A stretch of DNA of 64,000 bases from Streptomyces sp. RB17 (GTDB lineage: Bacteria; Actinomycetota; Actinomycetes; Streptomycetales; Streptomycetaceae): the NCBI RefSeq assembly GCF_009604455.1, contig NZ_WEGL01000008.1:434001-498000 (forward strand). Reading direction: 5' to 3'. Below are positions 8,249 through 17,844 of this stretch, one piece after another (position 1 is the first letter of the stretch; every line of letters starts with the position of its first letter). The translations under genes and the position numbers were made by a program. The notes beneath the pieces were generated by a model. That model was not told the origin of the DNA. It searched no databases and saw only the letters and a list, made by a program, of their open reading frames with translations.

Positions 8249-11200
8249 TCAGGGCATGGGGTCGGCGTCGCAGTTGGAGCGGCGCCAGGCCTCCGCGTCC
8301 GTGCAGGCCGGGTGGGTGGCTCCGAGCTTGCCGCTCAGCCCCTCCACGGCGGCCGCGTGCATGGCCTCGGCCTCCTCGGTACGACGCAGCGCCCGCAGAT
8401 CACTGGAGATGTTGTTCATCAGGGCGTATGCGGTGGGGTGCTGTTCGCCCAGGGTGGCCTTGACCCGCTCCAGGGTGCGCTGGTCCAGCTCCAGGGCGCC
8501 GGCGGCGTCTCCCTGCGCGTACCTGTCGCTGGCCAGGTTGGCCGAGCACACGAGCACCGTCGGGTGATCCTCGCCCAGGACCCGCACCGCGCGGTCGAGG
8601 GCGTTCTCGTTGAGGGCGCGGGCGTCCTCCACCTGGTTGACCAGCCGCAGGGTGATGGCGAGGTCGATGTCGGCGGCGACCGTGTCGGGGTGCTGCGAGC
8701 CGAAGACCTCCGCGTACAGATCGCGGGTCCGCTCTCCGAGTTTGAGCGCGTCGTCCAGGTTGTTGAGCTGCCTGAGGTCGATCGACAGACTGAGGGAGGC
8801 CACCAGGGAGTCCGGGCTGCGTTCGCCGTAGCGGTCGGTGAGCGCCTTGCTGGCCTGCAGACTGAGGTCGTAGGCCGCCCGGTGGTCGCCGGCCTTGCGC
8901 CGTGACACGGCCAGCCGGGCCAGGGCACGCAGGGTGTGCGGGTTCATCTCGCCGAACACGCTGCGGTACTTCTCGACGATCTCCTCGAACATGCGGGCGC
9001 CGAGCGCGTAGTCGCCCGCCTCCCGGCGGTCCAGCGCCAGACCCATCTCGGACAGGAGGGTGTCGTAGGCCTCCTCGCCGTAGATGAGGACGTTCCGGCG
9101 CCAGGTCTCCTCGTCCAGTTCGAGCGCCTCGCGGTAGTGACCGCAGGCGCGCAGGGCCACGGCGAGGTTGTGCGTGTGGTCGAGGGTGAGGGGGTCCTCC
9201 TCGCCATAGGCGCGTACGGCCCTCTCGTGCACCTCGCGGGCCATGTCCAGGGCGCCGCGGAAGTCACCGTGCGAACGGCGGTCGACCGCGACCTGGCCCA
9301 TCGTGGACAGCAGCTCCTCCTCCGCGTCGGAGCCGAGGGCCTGCACGGCGGTCAGCATGCGCTGGTTCAGTTCGGCGGCCTCCCCGTACCGGCCCATCCG
9401 CCACAGGACGTACCACAGGCTGCGGCCCAGCAACAGGGTCTGCTGGTCGCCCTCCCCGTACTTCTCCCGCCACCGCTCGTACGCCCTCTGGCCGAACTCG
9501 CGGGCGCTCTCGTGGTCGCCCCAGTAGTAGAGGTAGTCGGCCGTGTTGATGATGAGCTGCCGGACGTTGCCGACCTCCGACTCGATCGCGCCGGACTCCA
9601 CCACGTGCGGGTACAGGTCGCCGAAGCGGGCCCAGTGGTCGGGGTCCCGGGGGTCGCGGGGTGCGTTGGCCGCGAGGAGCAGATGGGCGCCGTTCCGCAT
9701 GCGCTGCTGCTGTTCCTCCGTCATCCGGGCGATGAGCACCGCCTGCACCAGACGGTGCATCTGGATGCTGTTGTTGCGGTGGTCGATCTTGGCGAGCGAG
9801 TACCGGTTGATCTCCCGGATGGCCCGCGCCAGGCGCAGCGGGTCGGTCAGCGCCCGGTCCAGGTCGGGGGCGATGGGCTGGACCGGTGCCCCGGAGAACA
9901 GCGACCGCGCGATGGGCTCGGGAGCGAAGTACGCACAGATCTGCAGCAGTTGCAGGGCGGCCGGGTTCTTGCTGGCCAGATGGTCCAGCGAGACGTTCCA
10001 GGCCGTGGCGACGGTCTGCTCGTAGTGCGTGGGACGGGAAACTGTCATGAGTTCTGCACGTTTCTCTGCGAACAGCCGCAGGTACTCGGCGGCGGGCATA
10101 CCGGTTTCGGCTCGCCAGGCCGATGCCTGCTCGACCGCGAGCGGCAGATCACCCAGGACATGGGCGAGCTGGTCGGCCTCGTCGTCGGACAGGTCGGGAT
10201 TGCGGCGCCGGAGCAGCTGAATGCTCTCCGAGCGTTCGAAGACGTCGACTTCCAGCGGACGGGCCAGGGTGTTCCACTGCGGATTGCGTGACGTAATGAT
10301 GATGGAGCCGCCGGAACTGGTCTCCGAGTTGCTCGGAAAGAATTCCTGGACAGCTTCCGGGCTCTCCGCATTGTCGAAGACCAGCAGCCACTTGCTGTAG
10401 GGGTTTCCGGTGCGCAGGGCCTCCAGCACGGCCGGGACCGCGGTGATCGCCTCGCTGCTGACGGGCAGATGCAGCCGGTGGGCCAGTTCGACCAGCGCCT
10501 GCGCGATCTGCGTGGGGCGTTCGGCGGGAATCCACCAGACAATGTCGTACTGGCTCGCCTGGCGATATACGTATTCCTGGGCGAGTTGGGATTTCCCGAC
10601 GCCGCCGAGGCCGTGCAGGGCATGCGGAAGCACGGCGGTGGGACCGCCCTGCAGTTCCCTTTCCAGCCTCAGCAACAGGTCGTCCCGTCCGGTGAAGACG
10701 AGATTGCGCGGCGGCATGTTTCCCCACACCTGAGGGCGCACCGCGGAAACAGGCGCGGGGCGGCTCAGTGTGATTCCCTGCCGTGACCCAGTGTCGGGGT
10801 AAGCCGTGACCATGGTGGCGTCTCCTGGGGAGGTGCCAGTATCAGCGTGGCCGAGCTGCTCGGCCAGCACCGGTGCCTCGGAGGTGTTCGGTTCAGTCAC
10901 TATGCCATAGCTTTCCGTGTGTGGCGCGATGGGTCGCTCGCCGCGTGTCGATTCGCTCATCTGCTGTGTTGATTCCTCGTGCGCCCGAATGAGTTGCCCG
11001 ATGAATCGGGCCCGGCGCGCGTGGGCGCCGGAGAGCGATCGGAGAACCGCGCATTCGATCTCGCGAAGATGCCGGTTTTCTTCGGTGACCTTCGGTTTGG
11101 AGGCGGTTGCTCCATCCAGGTATGCCAGCATCTCCCGTGCGGCGGAGCTGTGCGGGGCGAGTAACTCCGCCACCACTTTTGTGGCCAGTTCGGTGGCGTG

Positions 11201-12700
11201 CCGGTTGCTTGCCGCCAGCACTTCCTCGCGGACACCCGGGTGAAAGGAGAAGAACCCGTCGGCGGCCGGGTCGGACGTCACCAGATCGCTCATGAGGAAC
11301 TCGGCCAGGTGCTCCGGCCCGGTGCGTGGCAGGGTGCGCCGCTGCAGGGCCGTCATGAGCGGCAGGTCCAGCGGAGCGGTGGCGAGACGGGTGGCCAGTT
11401 GGAACGTGTCGGGAGAGGCCCAGACACGGAACAGGGCGACGCGTTCCGCCGCGGTCTTCTCACGGGGTTGGCGCATGGACAGGGACGCGGCCGGCCGGCG
11501 TGGCGTACGGGGCAGGACCAGGGCCGCCACCTCGGTCCAGCGCGGCCCCACCCCGGTCAGGAACGTGGTCCAGGGCAGCAGCCACTCCTCGGACAGCTCC
11601 AGGACGGGGACGGCGGTGTCCGTGCGGTGTGCCGGCTTCCCGCCCGACGGCTCGGCGTGCTCCCACGACCCGGGGCCCGGCCGGTCGCCGGAGGCGTGCA
11701 GCCGGACGCGTTCCAGCCGGTGCAGCGCGGTGCGGTACCACAGGTGTTGGGGCAGTACGTTCAGGACGGCGGTCGGCTGCCCGCGGCCCCAGGAGGCCAG
11801 CTGTGCCTGCACGGCACCGGACTGCCAGGCCGGGGCCAGCCCGTCGGTGACGACGAGGACGAGCGTGCGTCCGGTGGGATCCACCAGCCGTCCGGGTGAG
11901 ATGCCGTGCGTCGTACCCGGCCAGTGGACGGACACCGTCTCCGGCCGGCTGGTGTCGAGATGGAGCAGCCGGAAGTCGCCGAAGCCGCCGTACTGCCGGA
12001 ACAGGCGTGCGGCGTGTTCGGTGAGGTCGCGCCACACGGCCATGCGCGGTGCGACGTCCAGGAGCAGCACCGCGTGCCAGCGGGGGCCCGGTCCCGGGCG
12101 CAGGGCGGGAGGCAGTCCGGGGTCCACCGCCAGGCGTTCGGCCGTGGCGTCCGTGTCGACCTGCGGTGCCCGAGGGGTCGGGGCCGGCCGGCGCAGTGGC
12201 CGCAGGGCGCGCGCGAGGTGGGGGAGCGGAGGGTCGGGGGGCGGGCGCAGGGCGCGGACCGGCTGGACGGTGCCCGTGTCGCCGGGTGCGAAGAGGTCGT
12301 CCGTGAGCGCGAGGAGCGAGGACGGATCCGCCTCGGTGTGCCGGCGGTCGCCGTTGGCGCGGCCGCGCAAGGCGTCCTCCGTGCGCGTGCTGCCCTCGCC
12401 CGGCGGGGCGAGGGGCTCGCGGTCCGCCGGCCACCGCGGGAACCGGCGCGGTGGCGCCTGCTGCTCGGCAGGGGCCGGGACGGGGGGCGGGCCGGCCGGG
12501 GGTGCGTGTGCGGGCAGGTCTGTGCGGCCGTCCCCGTCGGCCGCGATCTCCGGGTGGTACGCGGCGAGCCACAGGGCGTCCGCGATCTCCCGTGGGTGCA
12601 GTTCACCGATGGGCACAGCGGAGGCAGCGACGGCGGCGGACGCTCGACTCGGTCCGCCGGCCGCCGCGCGACCGTTGATCTTCGGCGGTTGGTCAGACAC
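8249..12700 (-). CDS. fxsT: vWA-like / NB-ARC / tetratricopeptide repeat protein
   Basis: 1483 residues, GTG start overlapping the end of the MoxR gene by 8 bp. The N-terminus (PIGELHPREIADALWLAAYH, then a Pro-rich stretch to about 200) is SAV_2336-like. Residues 205-420 form a vWA-like domain with LLLDVAPRM at 213-220 and VVTDG at 283-287; the MIDAS DxSxS is degenerate. An NTPase of the NB-ARC/STAND type follows, with Walker A GLGGVGKS at 697-704, LLVFDNAE as Walker B, and IIITSR. From about 1040 to 1470 run kinesin-light-chain-type TPR units with recurring YGEEDPLTL/GEDHPTVL motifs. This build matches proteins annotated as FxSxx-COOH system TPR proteins. It probably senses or relays a signal to an effector. 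Confidence 0.82.
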   Translation of the reverse strand: MSDQPPKINGRAAAGGPSRASAAVAASAVPIGELHPREIADALWLAAYHPEIAADGDGRTDLPAHAPPAGPPPVPAPAEQQAPPRRFPRWPADREPLAPPGEGSTRTEDALRGRANGDRRHTEADPSSLLALTDDLFAPGDTGTVQPVRALRPPPDPPLPHLARALRPLRRPAPTPRAPQVDTDATAERLAVDPGLPPALRPGPGPRWHAVLLLDVAPRMAVWRDLTEHAARLFRQYGGFGDFRLLHLDTSRPETVSVHWPGTTHGISPGRLVDPTGRTLVLVVTDGLAPAWQSGAVQAQLASWGRGQPTAVLNVLPQHLWYRTALHRLERVRLHASGDRPGPGSWEHAEPSGGKPAHRTDTAVPVLELSEEWLLPWTTFLTGVGPRWTEVAALVLPRTPRRPAASLSMRQPREKTAAERVALFRVWASPDTFQLATRLATAPLDLPLMTALQRRTLPRTGPEHLAEFLMSDLVTSDPAADGFFSFHPGVREEVLAASNRHATELATKVVAELLAPHSSAAREMLAYLDGATASKPKVTEENRHLREIECAVLRSLSGAHARRARFIGQLIRAHEESTQQMSESTRGERPIAPHTESYGIVTEPNTSEAPVLAEQLGHADTGTSPGDATMVTAYPDTGSRQGITLSRPAPVSAVRPQVWGNMPPRNLVFTGRDDLLLRLERELQGGPTAVLPHALHGLGGVGKSQLAQEYVYRQASQYDIVWWIPAERPTQIAQALVELAHRLHLPVSSEAITAVPAVLEALRTGNPYSKWLLVFDNAESPEAVQEFFPSNSETSSGGSIIITSRNPQWNTLARPLEVDVFERSESIQLLRRRNPDLSDDEADQLAHVLGDLPLAVEQASAWRAETGMPAAEYLRLFAEKRAELMTVSRPTHYEQTVATAWNVSLDHLASKNPAALQLLQICAYFAPEPIARSLFSGAPVQPIAPDLDRALTDPLRLARAIREINRYSLAKIDHRNNSIQMHRLVQAVLIARMTEEQQQRMRNGAHLLLAANAPRDPRDPDHWARFGDLYPHVVESGAIESEVGNVRQLIINTADYLYYWGDHESAREFGQRAYERWREKYGEGDQQTLLLGRSLWYVLWRMGRYGEAAELNQRMLTAVQALGSDAEEELLSTMGQVAVDRRSHGDFRGALDMAREVHERAVRAYGEEDPLTLDHTHNLAVALRACGHYREALELDEETWRRNVLIYGEEAYDTLLSEMGLALDRREAGDYALGARMFEEIVEKYRSVFGEMNPHTLRALARLAVSRRKAGDHRAAYDLSLQASKALTDRYGERSPDSLVASLSLSIDLRQLNNLDDALKLGERTRDLYAEVFGSQHPDTVAADIDLAITLRLVNQVEDARALNENALDRAVRVLGEDHPTVLVCSANLASDRYAQGDAAGALELDQRTLERVKATLGEQHPTAYALMNNISSDLRALRRTEEAEAMHAAAVEGLSGKLGATHPACTDAEAWRRSNCDADPMP

Positions 12701-13817
12701 CCCAGTCCGCTCCGTCTCCGTTCAGCGGGTGCCAGATTGCTTCGAGGACGGCTCTCCACTCGGCGTGGTCTCCCTCACCGTAGGAGTAGGCACCTGAGGT
12801 GACCAGGTGTGCCGCATTGAGCAATTGGTCGGATGCCAGTCCGTCGACCTCAGCGCTGCGTGTCATGAACTCCTGGACGAGCCTTTCTTGCACGTCTCCC
12901 AACCCGCCCCCGAAGTGTGCGGCTACCAGCTCGCCCAGCGTCTCCGGTGTGGGGTCCGGTATATCAAGTCGCAGGCATCGGCGCATAAACGCCTCAGGGA
13001 ACTCACGTTCACCATTGGACGTCATGATGACGATCGGGAATGATCGAGTTTTGACGATCCCGTCGTTGATTGTTGCGGTCCTGCCCGGGTCTGCCGTGTA
13101 AACGGTGACACTCCCCATCTGGCGCTTCACCCGAACGAGAGGCTGAACCGGGAACCAGCCGTCCTCGAACAGCGACAGAAGATCATTGGGAAGGTCGGCG
13201 TCGCCCTTGTCCAGTTCGTCGATCAGCAGGACGCGCGGCAGCCGGTGGGGCAATAGGGCGGTGCCCAGCGGACCGAGCTGGATGAAGTCGCCGATGTCCA
13301 GCGCGGACGCCGGCGGACCGTCGCCGGCGGCGTCCTGTCCCGACTCCCGCCCCTGGGCGGCGAACCACGCCTGTCCCGCCTGGGCCCGCCCCAGGACGTC
13401 GTACTCGAACAGCCCCGAACCCAGCGTCGTCCTGCTCGTGACCGGCCATTGGAGCACCCGTCCCAGGCCCAGTTCACGGGCGATGCGAAAGGCGAGCGCG
13501 GACTTGCCGACGCCGGGCCGGCCGGTCACCAGCAGCGGACGCCTGAGCAGGATGGCGGCGTTGACCAGCCGTACCTCGGCCGCCGACGGGCGCCGCGTCG
13601 CCGAGGCCGGTCCCAGACGCCGGTCCGCCTCGCCGTCCTCGGGGGGCGCGGGCTGCACCGGCCCTCCGTCGAAGGTCCGCCAGCGCGGGCCGGGCGGCCA
13701 CGCGCGCTCCTCGTACGGCGTCTCGTCCGTGAACGCGGTACCGGTTCCCGTGTACGGCAGCCGGCCCGGAGGACGCCCGTCCGCCGACGGTAAGCCCGCC
13801 CGAGGTGATGCACTCAT
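12693..13817 (-). CDS. MoxR-type AAA+ ATPase
   Basis: 374 residues. After a Pro-rich leader of about 85 residues comes the AAA+ core. Walker A is GRPGVGKSA, the Walker B motif is VLLIDELDKGDADLPNDLL, sensor 1 is VIMTSNGERE, and the arginine-finger region is EAFMRRCLRLDIPDP. MoxR ATPases remodel partners, often with a vWA protein, and form the core of the vWA-MoxR-VMAP ternary conflict systems. Its ATG overlaps the end of the VMAP gene (ATGA) and its end overlaps the TPR gene start by 8 bp, so the three are translationally coupled. The C-terminal coding part (for example 12961-13080, 62 G+C of 120) is far less GC-rich than its surroundings, a sign of recent acquisition or recombination. Confidence 0.85.
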   Translation of the reverse strand: MSASPRAGLPSADGRPPGRLPYTGTGTAFTDETPYEERAWPPGPRWRTFDGGPVQPAPPEDGEADRRLGPASATRRPSAAEVRLVNAAILLRRPLLVTGRPGVGKSALAFRIARELGLGRVLQWPVTSRTTLGSGLFEYDVLGRAQAGQAWFAAQGRESGQDAAGDGPPASALDIGDFIQLGPLGTALLPHRLPRVLLIDELDKGDADLPNDLLSLFEDGWFPVQPLVRVKRQMGSVTVYTADPGRTATINDGIVKTRSFPIVIMTSNGEREFPEAFMRRCLRLDIPDPTPETLGELVAAHFGGGLGDVQERLVQEFMTRSAEVDGLASDQLLNAAHLVTSGAYSYGEGDHAEWRAVLEAIWHPLNGDGADWGV

Positions 13818-15430
13818 TCAATCCCCCCTATGAACGCGGCAGGCGCGCCGGCACCACCGTCCAGCAACTGCTCGGGGTCGTCCCAGACGACGCAGAGGTG
13901 CTGGGCCGAGGCCTGTGTCCGGCCGTCCGTACGCGTTGCGGAGTCGCTCTTCCACTGTCGGGCATGGAACGGAAGGCCTGCCAGACCGCCTTCGGCCAGG
14001 CCGTCCCGCACCATGCCATGGAACTGCTCGGACGTCGCTTCACGGTGGTGTATGAAGACAGGGATGCCCAGATCGATGGCCACGCGAACTTCTCCGAGGC
14101 CGACCGCCCGGCCTGCGGTCGGCGGCTCGCTGAGCACCATGGCGACGACGTCCTTCTTCGCACCGATCGCGGTGTCCAGACGTCCGAGATACTCCTTCAC
14201 CGGATGCCCGGTCGGCTCGCACCAGTGCACGGTCTCCTCGTTCTCCGGCGCGTCCTTCCACCGCGCCCAGCGCAGCCGCCAGACCTGGTGGGCGTCCCGC
14301 CGGTGCAGGCGTTCCAGGCTGTGCAGCACGATCTCGGGATACCTGCTGAACAGCGGGTTGGGATAGCCGAGTGAGGGATCCCGGTCCCACCATTCCACCG
14401 GCTCGTTCAGCAACTCGGTCGGCAGGAAGAACTCCAGCACCACCTCCTGGGCGCGCGTGTGCCACAGGGAGGCCATGCGGGACAGCAGCCGTGCCACCGT
14501 GGCCGGCACCTGTGCGCGCGAGACCGGCTGCTGGGCCTCGCCCTCCTTCGCGTGGTGCAACTGCGGTGACTCCGCGTACTTCACGCGGGCGGACACCCAG
14601 TAGCGGCGCCCCCGGCGCGCCTGCCGCCGGCCCGTGCTCGGCAACGGGGTGAGGTCCGGTACGAGCTTGATGTACAGCCTGATCACCGGCCGTTCCGGCA
14701 CGGCGGGCGGGTCGTCCGGCACGACGGCCGGGGCCTCGGGCTCCGCGACGGCGCGTTCCACCGAGGAGGGGGGCCCGTCGAGGAGGGACGCCCGCAGCGC
14801 CGCGAGGCCGTCCTCGCCGTCGGTCAGTTTCCACAGCTCGGCGAAGTGGTCGTTCCAGCCGTGCAACTCGCCGACGTGCGAGGCGAGATCGGTGTGCAGC
14901 GCCAGGTGCTCCAGCAGCACCATGCCCGGCGGCAGTACCGTGTCCGGTGTGGCCGCGAGGCCGGACAGATGCAGAAAGGCGTCCCAGGCCGTCGTGCAGT
15001 GCACGGGCAGACGCACCCGGCCGCCCATGATCCGCGCGACCGTCGCATGCACTTCCGGCAGATTGACGTCCAGCGCCTCGCGCAGTGCCGTCCAGTCCCT
15101 GCCCTCGTAGAACTGCAGCGCGTTGAACTCCTCCACGAGCGGCCGCAGGCGATGCTCCAGCGCGGGGGCGACGAGACAGGTCGCGTCCATGAGCACCGTC
15201 AGGCCGTCCGGCAGCTCCTCGCACACCCGCACCGCCTCGACGAACTCCTGCTGAGCGGTGGGGAACTCCGCCAGGACCTGACCTCGACCGCCCAGCAGCC
15301 GCGTCAGTTCGCGCCGCCACTGATGCCGGCCGCGCGTGTCCGTCAGCGCCGACGAATCCGCCAGAACACCCACGAACCCGCGCATGATCCGGCGATGCTG
15401 TTCCGTCTGGACAGCGAGTCCCCATGGCAT
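13814..15430 (-). CDS. VMAP (vWA-MoxR-associated protein) with N-terminal effector-associated domain
   Basis: 538 residues from the ATG at 15430 (GGGGAG upstream). Residues 15-100 (FVGVLADSSALTD.., VRVCEELPDGLTVL) resemble effector-associated domain 2, the same type as in the kinase-like protein at 4337-5935. The middle (about 100-240) is helical. The C-terminal half (about 255-505) matches the VMAP-C domain: a strand IRLYIKLVPD, then VVLEFFLPTELLNEPVEWW, then EIVLHSLERLHRRD, and a final strand LGIPVFIHHR. VMAPs are proposed to link the MoxR/vWA switch to effectors through EAD pairing. No protease domain is fused here. It is first in the operon with MoxR and the TPR protein and diverges from the S-4TM gene across 189 bp. 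Confidence 0.75.
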   Translation of the reverse strand: MPWGLAVQTEQHRRIMRGFVGVLADSSALTDTRGRHQWRRELTRLLGGRGQVLAEFPTAQQEFVEAVRVCEELPDGLTVLMDATCLVAPALEHRLRPLVEEFNALQFYEGRDWTALREALDVNLPEVHATVARIMGGRVRLPVHCTTAWDAFLHLSGLAATPDTVLPPGMVLLEHLALHTDLASHVGELHGWNDHFAELWKLTDGEDGLAALRASLLDGPPSSVERAVAEPEAPAVVPDDPPAVPERPVIRLYIKLVPDLTPLPSTGRRQARRGRRYWVSARVKYAESPQLHHAKEGEAQQPVSRAQVPATVARLLSRMASLWHTRAQEVVLEFFLPTELLNEPVEWWDRDPSLGYPNPLFSRYPEIVLHSLERLHRRDAHQVWRLRWARWKDAPENEETVHWCEPTGHPVKEYLGRLDTAIGAKKDVVAMVLSEPPTAGRAVGLGEVRVAIDLGIPVFIHHREATSEQFHGMVRDGLAEGGLAGLPFHARQWKSDSATRTDGRTQASAQHLCVVWDDPEQLLDGGAGAPAAFIGGIE

Positions 15431-15619
15431 GAGCGTCTCTCCCCCGTACGCAGCCCTACCTGGCGCCTCGGCCTCAACACCCGATCAGGGTATGGGGATT
15501 GGACGCAGAGCCAAACACGTTCGGCGAGATTCACGGGTAGGAACATGGTTTGGGGCGCCCCGCCGTGGTGTACGCCCGCATAGGGTGCTGCCCGTCCAGG
15601 GGCGAGCAGGGGGGATCAC

Positions 15620-16528
15620 GTGAGTCGACGAGAGCCGGATCCGATCGTGCGACGGCAGAACGACGAGGACATGCTGACGGTCCTGCGGGCCGGGGAGTCC
15701 TCGCACGCCCGCGCCCGACGGCTCGCCTCCACCCATGTCGTGGTGTCCGCGGTCCTGGCCGCCGGAGCGGTTCTCGCGGTCGTGGTTCCGGCCCTGCGCA
15801 CGGTCCTCACGGCAGCCGGCTTTCTGTGGGCGCTCGTGTACGCCGTCGGGGCGGGTTCGTGGACGCAGAGCGAGTTCCGTACGGCCGCACTGCTGCAGGA
15901 GACGTTCGACACCCGGCTGTACGCCATCCCGTGGAACGAGATGCTGGCCGGCAACGCCCCGTCGGCCGAGGAGATAAGCCGGCTGGCACGGCGCTACAAG
16001 GGGTCGGTGGAGCGGCTGCGGGACTACTACGAGATCCGTGACCTGCCGCGCCCCCTGGACGTACTGTCCTGCATCCTGCAGAACCTGGCGTGGGGCGCCC
16101 GCATCCGCCGGCGCTACGCCGCCGCCGTCCAGGCCGGTGTGATCGGCTGGGTCGCCGTCGGGGTGGCCGTGGGCGTCGGCACCCGGATGACCCTCGCCTC
16201 TCTGCTCACGACGTGGTTCGTGCCCTCGCTCGGGCTGCTGCTGCTCGGAGTCGACATCGTGCGTGCCCAGCGCGAGACCGCCGCGGCGCGCGAGCACGCG
16301 CGGCAGGTGATCCTGCGGGAGATGAGGGAGCACGCCCGCTCGGGGATGCCCGCGGACCGCGTCCCGGACCTGCTGGTGCTGGCCCGGCAGGCCCAGGACG
16401 TGCTGCTGCGCACCCGGCTGGCCCATGCCCGGGTGCCCAACTGGTTCTTCAGGAGGTTCCTGGACAGCGACCGGGCCGACTTCGCCGCCGCCATGGACGA
16501 GGTCGGCAGCTGGCTTCCGCAGACCTGA
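15620..16528 (+). CDS. S-4TM family putative pore-forming effector
   Basis: 302 residues, GTG start behind AGGGGGG. The N-terminus has VRRQNDEDMLTVLRAGES. Two membrane segments span about 37-75, and two more span about 172-215. Between the pairs lies the family signature: QETFDTRLYAIPWNEMLAG, then SAEEISRLARRYKG and LRDYYEI. This organisation defines the S-4TM family, predicted from comparative genomics to be a pore-forming toxin-like effector in bacterial conflict systems. It is transcribed away from the VMAP operon and shares its upstream region, so it is a good candidate for the membrane-acting effector of the island. No EAD is fused, so how it would be recruited is unclear. Confidence 0.72.
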   Translation: MSRREPDPIVRRQNDEDMLTVLRAGESSHARARRLASTHVVVSAVLAAGAVLAVVVPALRTVLTAAGFLWALVYAVGAGSWTQSEFRTAALLQETFDTRLYAIPWNEMLAGNAPSAEEISRLARRYKGSVERLRDYYEIRDLPRPLDVLSCILQNLAWGARIRRRYAAAVQAGVIGWVAVGVAVGVGTRMTLASLLTTWFVPSLGLLLLGVDIVRAQRETAAAREHARQVILREMREHARSGMPADRVPDLLVLARQAQDVLLRTRLAHARVPNWFFRRFLDSDRADFAAAMDEVGSWLPQT

Positions 16529-16549
16529 GACCGGCCTCGGCGACGCGGC

Positions 16550-17707
16550 TCAGAGCCAGTCCCGCTTCTTGAACACCACGTACAGCGTCAGACACACCAC
16601 GCCCATCAGCCCGATCGCGAACGGGTAGCCGAACAGCCAGTGCAGTTCCGGCATGTGGTCGAAGTTCATGCCGTAGATCGTGCCGACGAGCGTGGGCGCG
16701 AACAGGATGGCCGCCCACGACGAGATCTTCTTGACCTCCTCGTTCTGTTCGAAGCCCGCCTCCGCCAGGGCCCGCATCTCCGCGTTCTGCTGCTGGGTGA
16801 CCAGGGTGGCGTTGACCGTGAGGATCTCGGAGAGGGCCTGGCGGAAGCCGTCGACGCGTTCGCTGATGTGGGTGACATGGTCGGCGACGTCCCGCAGATA
16901 GCGCTGGAGCTCCTCGTCCGTCTCGTACTTGGCGAAGCCCGCCATCAGCCCGTGCAGCATGCCGACCAGCGGGCGGGTGGCGCGCTGGAACTCCACCATT
17001 TCGCGGGAGAGTTCGTAGATGCGGCGGGAGACCTCGGGGTCGCCGCGGAACACCTCGGTCTCGATCTCGTCGATGTCGTTCTGGACCCCGGAGACCACCG
17101 GGGCGTAGCCGTCGACGACGGCGTCCAGGATCGCGTACAGGACCGCTTCCGGGCCGAGCTTGAGCAGGTCCGGGGTGTCCTCCATGCGGCGGCGGACCGC
17201 CGACAGGTCCGGCGCCGCGCCGTGCCGGACCGTGAGGACGAAGTCCGGGCCGACGAACACGTGCAGCTCGCCGAAGTCGACCTCCTCCGGCGCGTCCAGA
17301 TAGCGGGCGGCGCGCAGCACCACGAACAGTGTCTCGCCGTACCGCTCCAGCTTGGGCCGCTGGTGGGCCTCCATCGCGTCCTCGACCGCGAGCGGGTGCA
17401 GGCCGAACTCTGCGGCCAGCGAGTGCAGATCGGCCCCGGTGGGCCGGGCCAGGCCGATCCAGGCCATGCCCGAGGGCTGTTCGCGCAGCTCGCGGTAGGT
17501 CTCGGCGAGCGTGGCGGGGGAGGAGACGCGGACGCCGTCGCGGTACAGCGCCGCCTGGACGATGCTCGCCGGCTCGGCGCCGGCCGGCGTGCCGGGGACG
17601 GGCGCGGGCGCCTCGGCGGGGGACGCGGACTGGGGCTGGGGGGCGCGGCGCCAGACGGACCTGCGCCCGCCGTTCCCGCCGTTCCTGCCGTTCTCTCGCT
17701 CGGACAT
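16550..17707 (-). CDS. corA: CorA family magnesium/cobalt transporter
   Basis: 385 residues. A Pro/Ala-rich N-terminal leader of about 45 residues precedes the cytoplasmic alpha/beta funnel (HPLAVEDAMEAHQRPKLERY is the typical conserved stretch). A long stalk helix follows, then two C-terminal membrane segments. The pore signature YGMNF follows the first, and the protein ends in a basic tail (FKKRDWL). CorA works as a homopentameric channel for Mg2+ in the plasma membrane. The length is normal apart from the disordered leader. The gene ends 21 bp from the S-4TM gene in convergent orientation and has no evident functional partner nearby. Confidence 0.92.
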   Translation of the reverse strand: MSERENGRNGGNGGRRSVWRRAPQPQSASPAEAPAPVPGTPAGAEPASIVQAALYRDGVRVSSPATLAETYRELREQPSGMAWIGLARPTGADLHSLAAEFGLHPLAVEDAMEAHQRPKLERYGETLFVVLRAARYLDAPEEVDFGELHVFVGPDFVLTVRHGAAPDLSAVRRRMEDTPDLLKLGPEAVLYAILDAVVDGYAPVVSGVQNDIDEIETEVFRGDPEVSRRIYELSREMVEFQRATRPLVGMLHGLMAGFAKYETDEELQRYLRDVADHVTHISERVDGFRQALSEILTVNATLVTQQQNAEMRALAEAGFEQNEEVKKISSWAAILFAPTLVGTIYGMNFDHMPELHWLFGYPFAIGLMGVVCLTLYVVFKKRDWL

Positions 17708-17844
17708 CGGCCGCCTCGCAGGAACCCGGGGGGACAGGAGGAGAAGGATATCGGCGGGGGTGCCGTGAGCGGCGTGCGCCGCGGTGCAGGGTTGGGTGAG
17801 AGTCGAGGACAGAGGGTGTCCGCGATCCCGGTTAGCGTGCGGTC

